A model generated the notes under the pieces. It did no database searches and was not told the DNA's origin. It saw only the letters and a list, made by a program, of their open reading frames with translations. Both the position numbers and the translations under genes were made by a program. From Arthrobacter sp. ok362 (lineage in GTDB: Bacteria > Actinomycetota > Actinomycetes > Actinomycetales > Micrococcaceae), in contig NZ_FNGC01000007.1 of NCBI RefSeq assembly GCF_900102785.1, positions 1-64,000 on the forward strand: a stretch of DNA of 64,000 nucleotides, read 5' to 3'. Positions 53,887 to 64,000 of this stretch are shown piece by piece (position 1 is the stretch's first letter; each line of letters opens with the position of its first letter).

Positions 53887-54906
53887 CTAACTGTTCCCGA
53901 AAATATCGTGGTACGCCGTCGCCAGCCGCAACGGATCGTGGACCGGACGGCGACCAGACGCCCCCACTTTACCCAAGACCACCTCGGCACCGAGCATTCC
54001 TGCCGCCGCCTCGAAGTCGGGCAGGTCCTGGACCGACGCCGGGTCGGCCAGGATGACGTCGATTGTGAAGTCCGGCGCGTACTCGCGCAGCACGCGGAGG
54101 TGGTCGGCGGCGGTCATGCCGGCGGTCTCTTTGGTGTCCGTGGCGAGGTTCATCGTCAGGCAGCGGCGGGCGGCCGTGTTGCAGAGGGCCTCACGCATTT
54201 CGGGCAGCAGAAGGTGCGGCAGCACGGACGTGTACCAGGAGCCCGGCCCGAGGATCACCCAGTCGGCCAGCTCGATCGCCGTCAGTGCTTCCGTGCATGC
54301 CGGTGCGTTCTCGGGCAGGAGCCGGACGTGCTCCAGGGACCCTGCCACGGCGCACTTGGCCTGGCCGGTGATGGTCTGCAGTGCCGTGGTGCCGTCCGGG
54401 GCGGTGACCCGGATCTGACCCTCGATGGTCAGCGGGACGCTGGACATCGGCAGGACTTCGCCGCGCGCGCCGAGCAGGGCGCCGGCCCATTTGAGGCCCG
54501 CAACGGTGTCGCCCAGGAGCTCCCAGAGCGTGACAATCAGGAGGTTGCCCATGGCGTGCTCATCGAGGGACCCGCCGCGGCCCTGGCCGGGGGCGAAGCG
54601 GTGCTGCATGACGTCGCGCCACGTGCGGCCCCAGTCGGTGTCGTCGCACAGCGCGGACAAGGCCATGCGGAGATCGCCCGGCGGCAGGACGCCGTACTCT
54701 TCACGGAGCCGGCCGGAGGAACCGCCGTCGTCCGCGACCGTGACGATCGCGGTGAGCTCGGAGGTCAGCAGGCGCAGGGCAGACAGTGAGGCGGAGAGGC
54801 CGTGGCCGCCGCCGAGCGCGACGACGGAGGGGCCTTTGTCCTGCTGGCTGGCAAATGCCGCGCTGGCGGGCGGCACAAGGGGCAGCGGGCCGGTCAGCAG
54901 CGCCAT
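53887..54906 (-). CDS. yvcK: YvcK/CofD family protein (gluconeogenesis factor)
   Basis: The 339-residue protein has the nucleotide motif [18 protein letters not shown] (about 28-45), [18 protein letters not shown] (about 56-73) and [19 protein letters not shown] (about 205-223). YvcK proteins bind UDP-sugars and affect cell wall precursor flow on gluconeogenic carbon. The start touches the rapZ stop (shared base), so the two are coupled. The N-terminal 20 residues are a non-conserved extension. Confidence 0.92.
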   Translation of the reverse strand: MALLTGPLPLVPPASAAFASQQDKGPSVVALGGGHGLSASLSALRLLTSELTAIVTVADDGGSSGRLREEYGVLPPGDLRMALSALCDDTDWGRTWRDVMQHRFAPGQGRGGSLDEHAMGNLLIVTLWELLGDTVAGLKWAGALLGARGEVLPMSSVPLTIEGQIRVTAPDGTTALQTITGQAKCAVAGSLEHVRLLPENAPACTEALTAIELADWVILGPGSWYTSVLPHLLLPEMREALCNTAARRCLTMNLATDTKETAGMTAADHLRVLREYAPDFTIDVILADPASVQDLPDFEAAAGMLGAEVVLGKVGASGRRPVHDPLRLATAYHDIFGNS

Positions 54907-55829
54907 TACTCGCGGCCCAGGTCCCGGTGCGTCGTGGTCACGGTGACGCGCGGATATTGCGCCAGCCTCCGTGAGAGCTCGACGGCGACCGCCACGGAGC
55001 GGTGCTTGCCGCCGGTGCAGCCCACGGCGATGGTGGCGTAGTGCTTGTTCTCCCGCCGGTAGCCGTCCAGGACCGGTTCGAGGGCCAGTACGTAGCGTTC
55101 CACGAAGTCGCCGACGCCCTGGGCCTCCAGCACGTAGTCGCTGACGTCCTTATCCAGCCCAGTGTGCGGGCGCAACTGCGGCACCCAGTGCGGGTTGGGG
55201 ATGAAGCGGGCGTCGGCCACGAAGTTGGCGTCCACCGGCAACCCGTACTTGAAGCCAAAGCTCATGACATTCAGGCGAAGCGCCACCGGCCCGGTCTCGC
55301 TGAAAAGTTCCGTGATCGCGGTGGCGAGACCGTGGACGTTGAGGGAGGAGGTGTCCAGGACGATGTCGGCGGTTTCCTTCAATTCACGGACAAGTTCGCG
55401 TTCGGCCGCTATGCCGTCGAGGATCCGGCCGCCGCCCTGAAGCGGGTGGGGCCTGCGGCCCTGCTCGAAGCGGCGCACCAGGACGTCGTCGCTGGCGTCG
55501 AGGAACAGCACGCGGAAGCTCACGCCGGTGGCTTCCAGGGCGCGGAGGGCCGCGCGCATGTCCACGAACAGTTCCTTGCTCCGGACGTCCATCACGACGG
55601 CGAGCTTGGACATCGAGTGCGGTGTCCGCGACACGAGTTCGGCGAGCGTGCCGAGCATCTGCGGCGGCAGGTTTTCCACGACGTACCAGCCATGGTCCTC
55701 AAGGGCGTCCGAGGCGGTGCTCCGGCCGGCTCCCGACATTCCGGTCACTACGAGCAGTTCCGCCTCGATGGGTTTAACCGGCGTCATGCCGTCCGCATCC
55801 CTCTCGGATCCTGCCGTCGACTCTGCCAT
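54906..55829 (-). CDS. rapZ: RNase adapter/nucleotide-binding protein RapZ
   Basis: The 307-residue protein has Walker A VTGMSGAGRSTASDAL (about 28-43), FEQGRRPHPL (about 122-131), SFGFKYGLPVDAN (about 188-200) and the C-terminal VGCTGGKHRSVAVA (about 273-286). In E. coli RapZ guides RNase E to the small RNA GlmZ; in actinobacteria the role is less clear, but linkage to yvcK and whiA suggests cell wall or division control. ATG 55829 is the first of two possible starts; M15 would also fit. Confidence 0.93.
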   Translation of the reverse strand: MAESTAGSERDADGMTPVKPIEAELLVVTGMSGAGRSTASDALEDHGWYVVENLPPQMLGTLAELVSRTPHSMSKLAVVMDVRSKELFVDMRAALRALEATGVSFRVLFLDASDDVLVRRFEQGRRPHPLQGGGRILDGIAAERELVRELKETADIVLDTSSLNVHGLATAITELFSETGPVALRLNVMSFGFKYGLPVDANFVADARFIPNPHWVPQLRPHTGLDKDVSDYVLEAQGVGDFVERYVLALEPVLDGYRRENKHYATIAVGCTGGKHRSVAVAVELSRRLAQYPRVTVTTTHRDLGRE

Positions 55830-55952
55830 CAGTGAAGCCCCATCTCTGCCTGTGCGATTTGCTGTTCCGATCAGGTTTGCGCGCGGGCCGCGGTGATGCC
55901 GCGGCCATGCCGATACCCAAGTCCTTACCCTAGCTAAGTTTGGCGGCGCTAG

Positions 55953-57971
55953 CTAAGCGTCGAGGATTTCGCCGGTGGTCATGTTGACGGCAGGAACCGT
56001 GGCGGCCTCCTCGCCGCCGTCGGTGTTGAAGTGCCGGACGATTGCGGCGGCCAAGGACGGACCGATCCCCTTGGCACCAGTGAGTTCTTCCTGCGTTGCA
56101 GCCTTGATGCTCTTCACGGAGCCGAACTCGGCCAGGAGGGCCTTGCGTTTCGACTCACCCAGCCCGGGCACACTGTCCAGCGCGGAGGCTGTCATGGCCT
56201 TGCCGCGCTTTTGCCGGTGGAAGGTGATGGCGAAGCGGTGGGCCTCGTCGCGGATCCGCTGCAGCAGATACAGGCCGGCGGAGGCGCGCGGCAGGATCAC
56301 TGGGAAATCGCTCTCCGGCAGCCACACTTCCTCGAGCCGTTTGGCCAGGCCGACCACATACACGTCCTCGATGCCCAGCTCCGCCAGCGCCCGGGCAGCG
56401 GCATTGACCTGCGGTTTGCCGCCGTCGACGACGACGAGGTTGGGCGGGTAAGCGAACTTGCTTCGCGGCGCCGGGGTGGTGGAGTCAGAGACCGCCGCGG
56501 CGGTTGCCGCGTCCAGCGCGGCCTGGTGTGCCGGTTTGGCCGCTGCCGCTGCCTGCTCGCTTTTCTCCGATTTCTCTTCGAGGTAGTGCCGGAACCGGCG
56601 GGTCAGCACGTCGTGCATGGCCGCGGTGTCGTCGGTGGCGGCGGCTCCGGTTACCGCGAACTTCCGGTACTCGGACTTCTTCGGCAGGCCGTCCTCCACC
56701 ACCACCATGGAGCCGACCACGTTGGTGCCCTGGACGTGCGAGATGTCGAAGCACTCGATCCGCAGCAGCGCCACGGGAAGCTCAAGGGCTTCCTGGATTT
56801 CCTGCAGGGCCTGGGAGCGCATGGTGAGGTCGCCGGCGCGCCGGGACTTGTGGAGCTTGAGGGCGTGCTCGGCGTTCTCGCGGACCGTGGACATGAGGGC
56901 TGCCTTGTCTCCGCGCTGGGGCACGCGGACGTCCACCCGGGCCCCGCGCAGGCCGCTGAGCCACTGCGCGAGCTCCGTGGCGTTGCTGGGTTCGGTGGGC
57001 ACAAGGACTTCCCGGGGCAGCCTGCCCTGCAGCCCGGCTTCCTCGCCGTAGACCTGCTGGAGCAGATGTTCGACCAGTTCCGGGGTGGTGGAGTCCTCGA
57101 CTTTTTCCACGACCCAGCCGCGCTGGCCGCGGATCCGGCCGCCGCGGACGTGGAAGACCTGGACGGCGGCCTCGAGCTCGTCCTCGTGCAGGGCGAAGAC
57201 GTCGGCGTCCGTGCCCTCGGCGAGGACCACGGCGTTACGTTCGAAGACTTTCTTCAGCGCCACGATGTCGTCCCGGAGCCGGGCCGCGCGTTCGTAGTCG
57301 AGCTCGGCAACTGCCGCGGCCATCTCCCGTTCCAGCCGGTTGACGAACGGTTTGGCTTCGCCGCCCATGAAGGTGCAGAAGTCCTCGGCGAGGGCGCGGT
57401 GGTCCTCGGCGGAGATCCTTCCGACGCAGGGTGCGGAACATTTGTCGATGTAGCCGAGCAGGCAGGGCCGGCCGCTGGCCTGGGCGCGCTTCAGCACCCC
57501 GGGGCTGCAGCTGCGCACCGGGAACACGCGCAGCAGGGTGTCCATGGTGTCCCGGATCGCGCCGGCGGTATAGGGGCCGAAATACCGGGTCCCCTTGCGC
57601 CGGTCCCCGCGCAGCACCTGGACGCGCGGTAGCTTCTCCCCCATCGTGACGGCCAGGTACGGGTAGGTTTTGTCGTCTCGGAACATCACGTTGAAGCGGG
57701 GCGTGAATTCCTTGATCCAGGTGTATTCCAGCTGCAGCGACTCGAGTTCGCTGCCCACCACGGTCCATTCGACGCTGCTGGCCGTGTGCACCATGGCGTA
57801 GGTTTTGGGCAGGAGCCCGGCGGGGTTGGCGAAGTAAGTATTCAGCCGGGAACGGAGGTTCTTGGCCTTGCCGACGTAGATGACCCTGCCGTGCGAATCG
57901 CGGAAGCGGTACACGCCCGGATTGGTCGGAATTTCACCCGTCTGGGGTCGGTAACTTGCTGGATCTGCCAC
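55953..57971 (-). CDS. uvrC: Excinuclease ABC subunit C
   Basis: The 672-residue nuclease makes the 3' and 5' incisions in nucleotide excision repair. The GIY-YIG domain is at 14-95 ([20 protein letters not shown]), the UvrB-binding UVR domain near 210-245 ([20 protein letters not shown]), the RNase H-like domain in the middle ([20 protein letters not shown]) and tandem helix-hairpin-helix motifs at the end ([25 protein letters not shown]). An alanine/lysine-rich insert of about 50 residues lies after the [11 protein letters not shown] segment. It precedes rapZ by 123 bases. Confidence 0.96.
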   Translation of the reverse strand: MADPASYRPQTGEIPTNPGVYRFRDSHGRVIYVGKAKNLRSRLNTYFANPAGLLPKTYAMVHTASSVEWTVVGSELESLQLEYTWIKEFTPRFNVMFRDDKTYPYLAVTMGEKLPRVQVLRGDRRKGTRYFGPYTAGAIRDTMDTLLRVFPVRSCSPGVLKRAQASGRPCLLGYIDKCSAPCVGRISAEDHRALAEDFCTFMGGEAKPFVNRLEREMAAAVAELDYERAARLRDDIVALKKVFERNAVVLAEGTDADVFALHEDELEAAVQVFHVRGGRIRGQRGWVVEKVEDSTTPELVEHLLQQVYGEEAGLQGRLPREVLVPTEPSNATELAQWLSGLRGARVDVRVPQRGDKAALMSTVRENAEHALKLHKSRRAGDLTMRSQALQEIQEALELPVALLRIECFDISHVQGTNVVGSMVVVEDGLPKKSEYRKFAVTGAAATDDTAAMHDVLTRRFRHYLEEKSEKSEQAAAAAKPAHQAALDAATAAAVSDSTTPAPRSKFAYPPNLVVVDGGKPQVNAAARALAELGIEDVYVVGLAKRLEEVWLPESDFPVILPRASAGLYLLQRIRDEAHRFAITFHRQKRGKAMTASALDSVPGLGESKRKALLAEFGSVKSIKAATQEELTGAKGIGPSLAAAIVRHFNTDGGEEAATVPAVNMTTGEILDA

Positions 57972-58038
57972 ACATCAAGTCTACTGAGCCGCCGGGGGTG
58001 CCGTGGCACCTGCCCTGCGGAGAACAGCATGGCGTGCG

Positions 58039-58707
58039 CTATTCGGCCGACTTGCTCTGGTTGTAGGTCGTGGAGCGTTCCTGGCCGCTCAGGTCCGCGA
58101 TGGCGTCCATGATGCGGTCCGTGACCTGACGGCGGGCCGGCAGGGAGTGGTCCGGTCCGGTTTTCTCGAAATACAGCGGCTCGCCCACCTTCATGGTGAA
58201 GTGCTGCGGTTTGACGGACTTGCTGTCCGCGGGCTGCAGGTGTTCGGTGCCGAGCAGGCCCACCGGGATCACCGGCGCGCCCGTGGTGAGGGCCAGCCAG
58301 CCGACGCCGGTGCGGCCGCGGTACAGGATGCCGTCGCGGGAGCGCGTACCTTCGGGATAGATGCCCACGCCCTTGCCGGAGTCAAGGATGTCCAGCAGCG
58401 TCTTCAGTGCCTGGACGCTCGCGGCCTGCTCGCCTCGTTCCACCGGAATGGAGCCCACGGCCTCGAAGAAGGACTTCATGGCCTTGCCCTTGACGCCGCC
58501 GGTGGTGAAGTACTCGGCCTTCGCGAAGAACGCCACGGGCCGCGGCATGAGGGCCTGGACGATCACGCTGTCCAGGAAGGAGAGATGGTTCGGTGCCACG
58601 ATGAACGGTCCGTCCTGCGGCACGTTTTCCAGGCCGATGACCGTGGGACGGCACGTGGAGGATATGAGCCCCCGCGTGGTCCAGCGGATTGCGTCAAACA
58701 TTGCCAT
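58039..58707 (-). CDS. PlsC-type 1-acyl-sn-glycerol-3-phosphate acyltransferase family protein
   Basis: The 222-residue protein acylates lysophosphatidate or a related lipid at the membrane. The catalytic NHLSFLDS motif (HxxxxD, about 38-45), the substrate-binding IYPEGTRSRDG (about 118-128) and VIPVGLLGT (about 147-155) are all present. It overlaps the HAD phosphatase gene by 14 bases. PlsC-like proteins in actinobacteria form several groups, including mannoside and lipid A-like acyltransferases, so the exact acceptor is open. Confidence 0.87.
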   Translation of the reverse strand: MAMFDAIRWTTRGLISSTCRPTVIGLENVPQDGPFIVAPNHLSFLDSVIVQALMPRPVAFFAKAEYFTTGGVKGKAMKSFFEAVGSIPVERGEQAASVQALKTLLDILDSGKGVGIYPEGTRSRDGILYRGRTGVGWLALTTGAPVIPVGLLGTEHLQPADSKSVKPQHFTMKVGEPLYFEKTGPDHSLPARRQVTDRIMDAIADLSGQERSTTYNQSKSAE

Positions 58708-59557
58708 CGGTGTGCACCTCGTTCAGGGCTGTGGTCCCCGGGCGTTCGGAGAGTCTGTTGATCGTCGCGTGAAGCGCCGTGGTGTTGTGCACGATCTCGA
58801 TGGCACCAGCCGTGTGCAGTTCGCCTTCGGGCGCAAAACCCCAGCCTACGCCGATGCAGTCCAGTCCGTTCGCAGCGGCCCCGGCCACGTCCTGCGCCCG
58901 GTCCCCCACCATCACGGCACGGCCAGCCGTCGAAGGGTCCGCCACAGCCAGGTCCGAGAGGGCGGCAGCGACGATTCCGGCCTTCCCCTCGGGGACAGCG
59001 CCTCCGGGGGCAGAGCCTCCGGGGGCAGAGCCTTCGGGGGCAGAGCCTTCGGGGGCAGAGCCTCCGGGGGCAGAGCCTTCGGGGGCAGAGCCTCCGGGGG
59101 CAGAGCGTCCGGGGACGGGGTCGGCTCCCGGGCCGGCCTCGTCGGCGGCGGAGCCCCGGATGCTGCGGAACAGCCCGGCGATCCCGTGGTGCGCCAGGAC
59201 GGTGCGGGCAAGGCCTTCCGGCTTCTGGGTGGCAACCGCAAGGGGGCGGCCCGCGGCCACAAAGTCCTCGAGCAGGCCGCGGATCCCCGGGTACAGCCGG
59301 CTCTTCGCGATCCCGGTGGAAACGTAGTGCGCGCGATAGATGCGGATCGCGTCTTCCAGCAGTGGGGCCGGAACGCCGGCGATTTCCGTGAGGGAATGGC
59401 TCAGCTTGGGCCCGATCATGGCGTCCATCCGGGACTTGCCCGGAACCGGCAGGCCAAGCTCGGTGAGGGCCGCGGCGATTCCGTCCGTAATCCCCCCGGC
59501 GGGATCGACAAGAGTGCCGTCAAGGTCGAAGATCACGGGCACTGTTGTATGCGTCAC
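58694..59557 (-). CDS. HAD family hydrolase, phosphoglycolate phosphatase-like, with a repeat insert
   Basis: The 287-residue protein has HAD motif I VIFDLDGTLVDPAGG (about 8-22), motif II AVATQKPEG (about 107-115) and motif IV MVGDRAQDVAGAAANG (about 223-238). Between motif II and the motif III lysine (EGKAGIV) lies an insert of eight degenerate five-residue repeats, SAPGG/SAPEG, encoded by a 15-base minisatellite at 58991-59115. Without the insert the protein would be of usual Gph size. The repeat sits on a loop and may be neutral. The start is GTG 59557. Confidence 0.83.
   Translation of the reverse strand: MTHTTVPVIFDLDGTLVDPAGGITDGIAAALTELGLPVPGKSRMDAMIGPKLSHSLTEIAGVPAPLLEDAIRIYRAHYVSTGIAKSRLYPGIRGLLEDFVAAGRPLAVATQKPEGLARTVLAHHGIAGLFRSIRGSAADEAGPGADPVPGRSAPGGSAPEGSAPGGSAPEGSAPEGSAPGGSAPGGAVPEGKAGIVAAALSDLAVADPSTAGRAVMVGDRAQDVAGAAANGLDCIGVGWGFAPEGELHTAGAIEIVHNTTALHATINRLSERPGTTALNEVHTDGNV
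58991..59115. repeat. 15-bp minisatellite inside the HAD hydrolase gene
   Basis: About eight copies of GGGGGCAGAGCCTCC, with C/T changes in the third-last positions, keep the reading frame and encode an Ala-Pro-Gly-Ser repeat. Copy number is likely to vary between strains. Confidence 0.9.
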
Positions 59558-59644
59558 CGGCTTAGTTTCTCACGAGTGTGCGGATGCCAGAAATTCGCAT
59601 GCTCCTTCAGGAATACATCAACCGAATACATCAGGAATGCATTC

Positions 59645-59696
59645 CCGTGCGGGCGGGGACGCGTGCGGCGAAGCATGCTCCTTAGCGCCCGCACGG
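59645..59696 (-). terminator. Hairpin downstream of uvrA
   Basis: CCGTGCGGGCG pairs perfectly with CGCCCGCACGG across a 30-base loop, 18 bases past the uvrA stop. The nearby direct repeats GCATGCTCCTT and GAATACATCA are of unknown meaning. Confidence 0.5.
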
Positions 59697-59713
59697 TCCC
59701 CGGCGGCGGGCGG

Positions 59714-62662
<2,949 letters not shown>

Positions 62663-62669
62663 GAATCTA

Positions 62670-62675
62670 ATGCTA
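62670..62675 (-). promoter_or_regulatory. -10-like element placed for a leaderless uvrA mRNA
   Basis: TAGCAT on the minus strand ends 7 bases before GTG 62662. No LexA-type box (TCGAAC with GTTCGA) was recognised in the 67-base upstream gap. Confidence 0.4.
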
Positions 62676-62729
62676 ATCGAAAACTTCTTCGAAAAACTAT
62701 TCTGCGCGCCAGGGGGAGCGCCGGATGTG

Positions 62730-63122
62730 CTACTGGCGGTCGTAGGCGGCGGCCAGCAACTGCACGGCCTCGGCGAAACTCGCGCCCTGGGCTTTGGCGG
62801 CCGCGGCGAACTCGGCGGCGGCGGCGGACAGCGAGCTCCAGGCGGCATCGCGGGCACAGACCACGGTGCCGTTCCGTCCCCGCGTCACCACGACGCCGGC
62901 TGCCTCGAGTTCCTTGTAGGCCCGCGCCACGGTGTGCGGTGCCACGCCCAGTTCACCGGCGAGGCTCCGCACAGCCGGAAGTCTGGTGCCCGGTGCGAGC
63001 GTGCCGTTGTCGGCGCGTTCAATGACGTACAGCCGGAGCTGTTCGAAGAGCGGGACGGAACTGACCGGATTGGTCCGCCAGGAACCGGGGAAACGCTCTC
63101 CCGCGGTGTCCGTGGGGCTCAC
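62730..63122 (-). CDS. GntR family transcriptional regulator (short YtrA-like)
   Basis: The 130-residue protein has an N-terminal winged helix ([19 protein letters not shown], then [31 protein letters not shown] at about 48-78 in parts) and only a short helical C-terminus, the form called YtrA. Such regulators usually control a neighbouring ABC transporter. It overlaps the end of the ABC exporter gene by 4 bases (ATGA) and so is translated with it. Confidence 0.9.
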   Translation of the reverse strand: MSPTDTAGERFPGSWRTNPVSSVPLFEQLRLYVIERADNGTLAPGTRLPAVRSLAGELGVAPHTVARAYKELEAAGVVVTRGRNGTVVCARDAAWSSLSAAAAEFAAAAKAQGASFAEAVQLLAAAYDRQ

Positions 63123-64000
63123 TGTTCCGCCTCCTGGATGGCCGGGACCTGTTCGCGACCGGCGAACTGCGCCTCGTACAAATCCTTGTAGAGCCCGCGC
63201 CTGGCCATCAGCCGCTGATGGGTCCCGTGTTCAACGATTCGTCCGTGGTCCATGACGAGAATTAGATCAGCGTCCCGGACCGTGGACAAACGGTGCGCGA
63301 TCACGAAGCTCGTGTGACCTTCCCGCAGCCGCTCCATCGCATGCCGGATCTGCACCTCGGTACGGCTGTCAACGGAACTCGTCGCCTCGTCCAGCACGAG
63401 GATGCTGCGCCCGGCGATCTGTGCCCGCGCGATTGAGACAAGCTGGCGCTGGCCCCGGCTCAGGGAGTCGCCGTCGTTGCCGAGTAGGGTGTTATATCCC
63501 CCGGGCAGTGCCCTGACGAAGTGGTCCACGTGGCTGGCGCGGGCCGCCGCCACGATGTCGGCGTCGGTGGCACCGGGGCGGCCGTATTCGATGTTCTCCC
63601 GGATGCTGCCAGTGAACAGCCAGGCATCCTGCAGGACGGTGCCGAAGGCGCTCCGCAGCTCGTCCCGCGGGACGGTGGCGATGTCGGTCGAGTCCACCAG
63701 GATCCGCCCGGAGTCGAGTTCGTAGAAGCGCATCAGGAGGTTTACGACGGTGGTTTTGCCTGCCCCTGTGTGTCCCACAATTGCCACAGTCTGTCCCGGC
63801 TCGACCGTGAAGGAGAGGTCCTTCACCACGGGCGTACCGGGGCTGTAACTGAAGCTGACGTGCTCGAACGTGACCTGGCCCGCCACCGCGCCCCAATTCA
63901 GTGGGGCCTGGGACGTGCGCGGGGCACGGGATTTGCGTCCGTTGGAGGATTTACGCGGGACATGGATTTTTCGCGGGGAGGCGGCGCGATGAAGCTTGCC
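63119..64000 (-). CDS. ABC exporter, C-terminal part with ATP-binding domain (runs off the window)
   Basis: The frame is open from the stop at 63119 to the right edge, giving 293 residues. Walker [18 protein letters not shown]-loop [16 protein letters not shown], signature [15 protein letters not shown] and Walker [17 protein letters not shown] are all of the exporter (type IV, MsbA-like) class, as is the preceding linker. The signature reads LSRGQ rather than LSGGQ. The membrane domain should lie further right. The GTG at 63886 is inside the gene and is not the start. Regulated probably by the coupled GntR gene. Confidence 0.9.
   Translation of the reverse strand, partial: GKLHRAASPRKIHVPRKSSNGRKSRAPRTSQAPLNWGAVAGQVTFEHVSFSYSPGTPVVKDLSFTVEPGQTVAIVGHTGAGKTTVVNLLMRFYELDSGRILVDSTDIATVPRDELRSAFGTVLQDAWLFTGSIRENIEYGRPGATDADIVAAARASHVDHFVRALPGGYNTLLGNDGDSLSRGQRQLVSIARAQIAGRSILVLDEATSSVDSRTEVQIRHAMERLREGHTSFVIAHRLSTVRDADLILVMDHGRIVEHGTHQRLMARRGLYKDLYEAQFAGREQVPAIQEAEQ

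Noticed and set aside
62663..62729. LexA (SOS) box before uvrA
   Set aside because: No TCGAAC/GTTCGA-type inverted repeat was found in the short upstream gap.
63886..63886. GTG as the start of the ABC ATPase at the right edge
   Set aside because: The frame stays open to the edge and the upstream residues form a typical exporter linker, so the gene is truncated by the window rather than starting here.

Overview
The window is typical high-GC actinobacterial chromosome. Gene content and order point to a member of the Micrococcaceae close to Arthrobacter or Pseudarthrobacter: a zwf-opcA-pgl operon, RbpA, WhiA, type B L31, and a suf operon with an internal Rieske ferredoxin. This assignment comes from recognising protein families and gene order; no database search was run. 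No rRNA, tRNA, CRISPR array, prophage or replication origin is visible.

Layout. 1-0.4 kb: the start of an IS481-like transposase and its repeat-bearing end. 0.5-3.9 kb (minus): a transglutaminase / alpha-E / circularly permuted ATP-grasp operon, a predicted peptide-ligation system. 4-9.3 kb: YeiH-type transporter, aminopeptidase N, a domain-swapped lipoate ligase, type B L31. 9.5-12 kb (minus): ABC ATPase, TSUP permease and TrmH methyltransferase. 12-17.6 kb: serB, an SDR, Hsp20, fabG, then DUF3099, a small protein, SURF1 and a YbaK-like deacylase. 17.6-21.6 kb: an ABC-F ATPase diverging from the biotin ECF transporter bioY-bioM-bioN. 21.65-22.31 kb: a non-coding array of about 120-bp repeats packed with self-complementary TGGRCAT/ATGYCCA boxes. 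22.3-25.9 kb: a thiolase and an AMP-forming ligase (minus), diverging from a zinc metallopeptidase.

26-32 kb (minus): a hypothetical gene, then the sufR-sufB-sufD-Rieske-sufC-sufT operon for Fe-S assembly, without sufS or sufU. 32.1-34.9 kb (plus): an ABC-2 exporter and heme A synthase. 35-38.2 kb: a membrane protein, an acyltransferase and a PLP dehydratase, then heme O synthase (ctaB). 39.6-47.9 kb (plus): the pentose phosphate operon tkt-tal-pgi-zwf-opcA-pgl. 47.8-55.8 kb (minus): rbpA, the glycolytic operon gap-pgk-tpiA-secG, a superoxide dismutase, and the whiA-yvcK-rapZ block. 56-64 kb (minus): uvrC, a PlsC-like acyltransferase, a HAD phosphatase with a minisatellite insert, uvrA, a GntR regulator and a truncated ABC exporter.

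The blocks make a coherent housekeeping region covering central carbon flux with NADPH supply, Fe-S and heme A supply for respiration, nucleotide excision repair, and biotin/lipoate cofactor supply. The points most worth a second look are the 21.65-22.31 kb repeat array, the rbpA leader whose 14-bp stem would bury its own ribosome binding site and start codon, the 26-bp perfect inverted repeat at 13.0 kb, the linkage of a biotin transporter with a thiolase that lacks one catalytic cysteine, and a recurring -10-like element 6-8 bases before start codons that suggests leaderless mRNAs.
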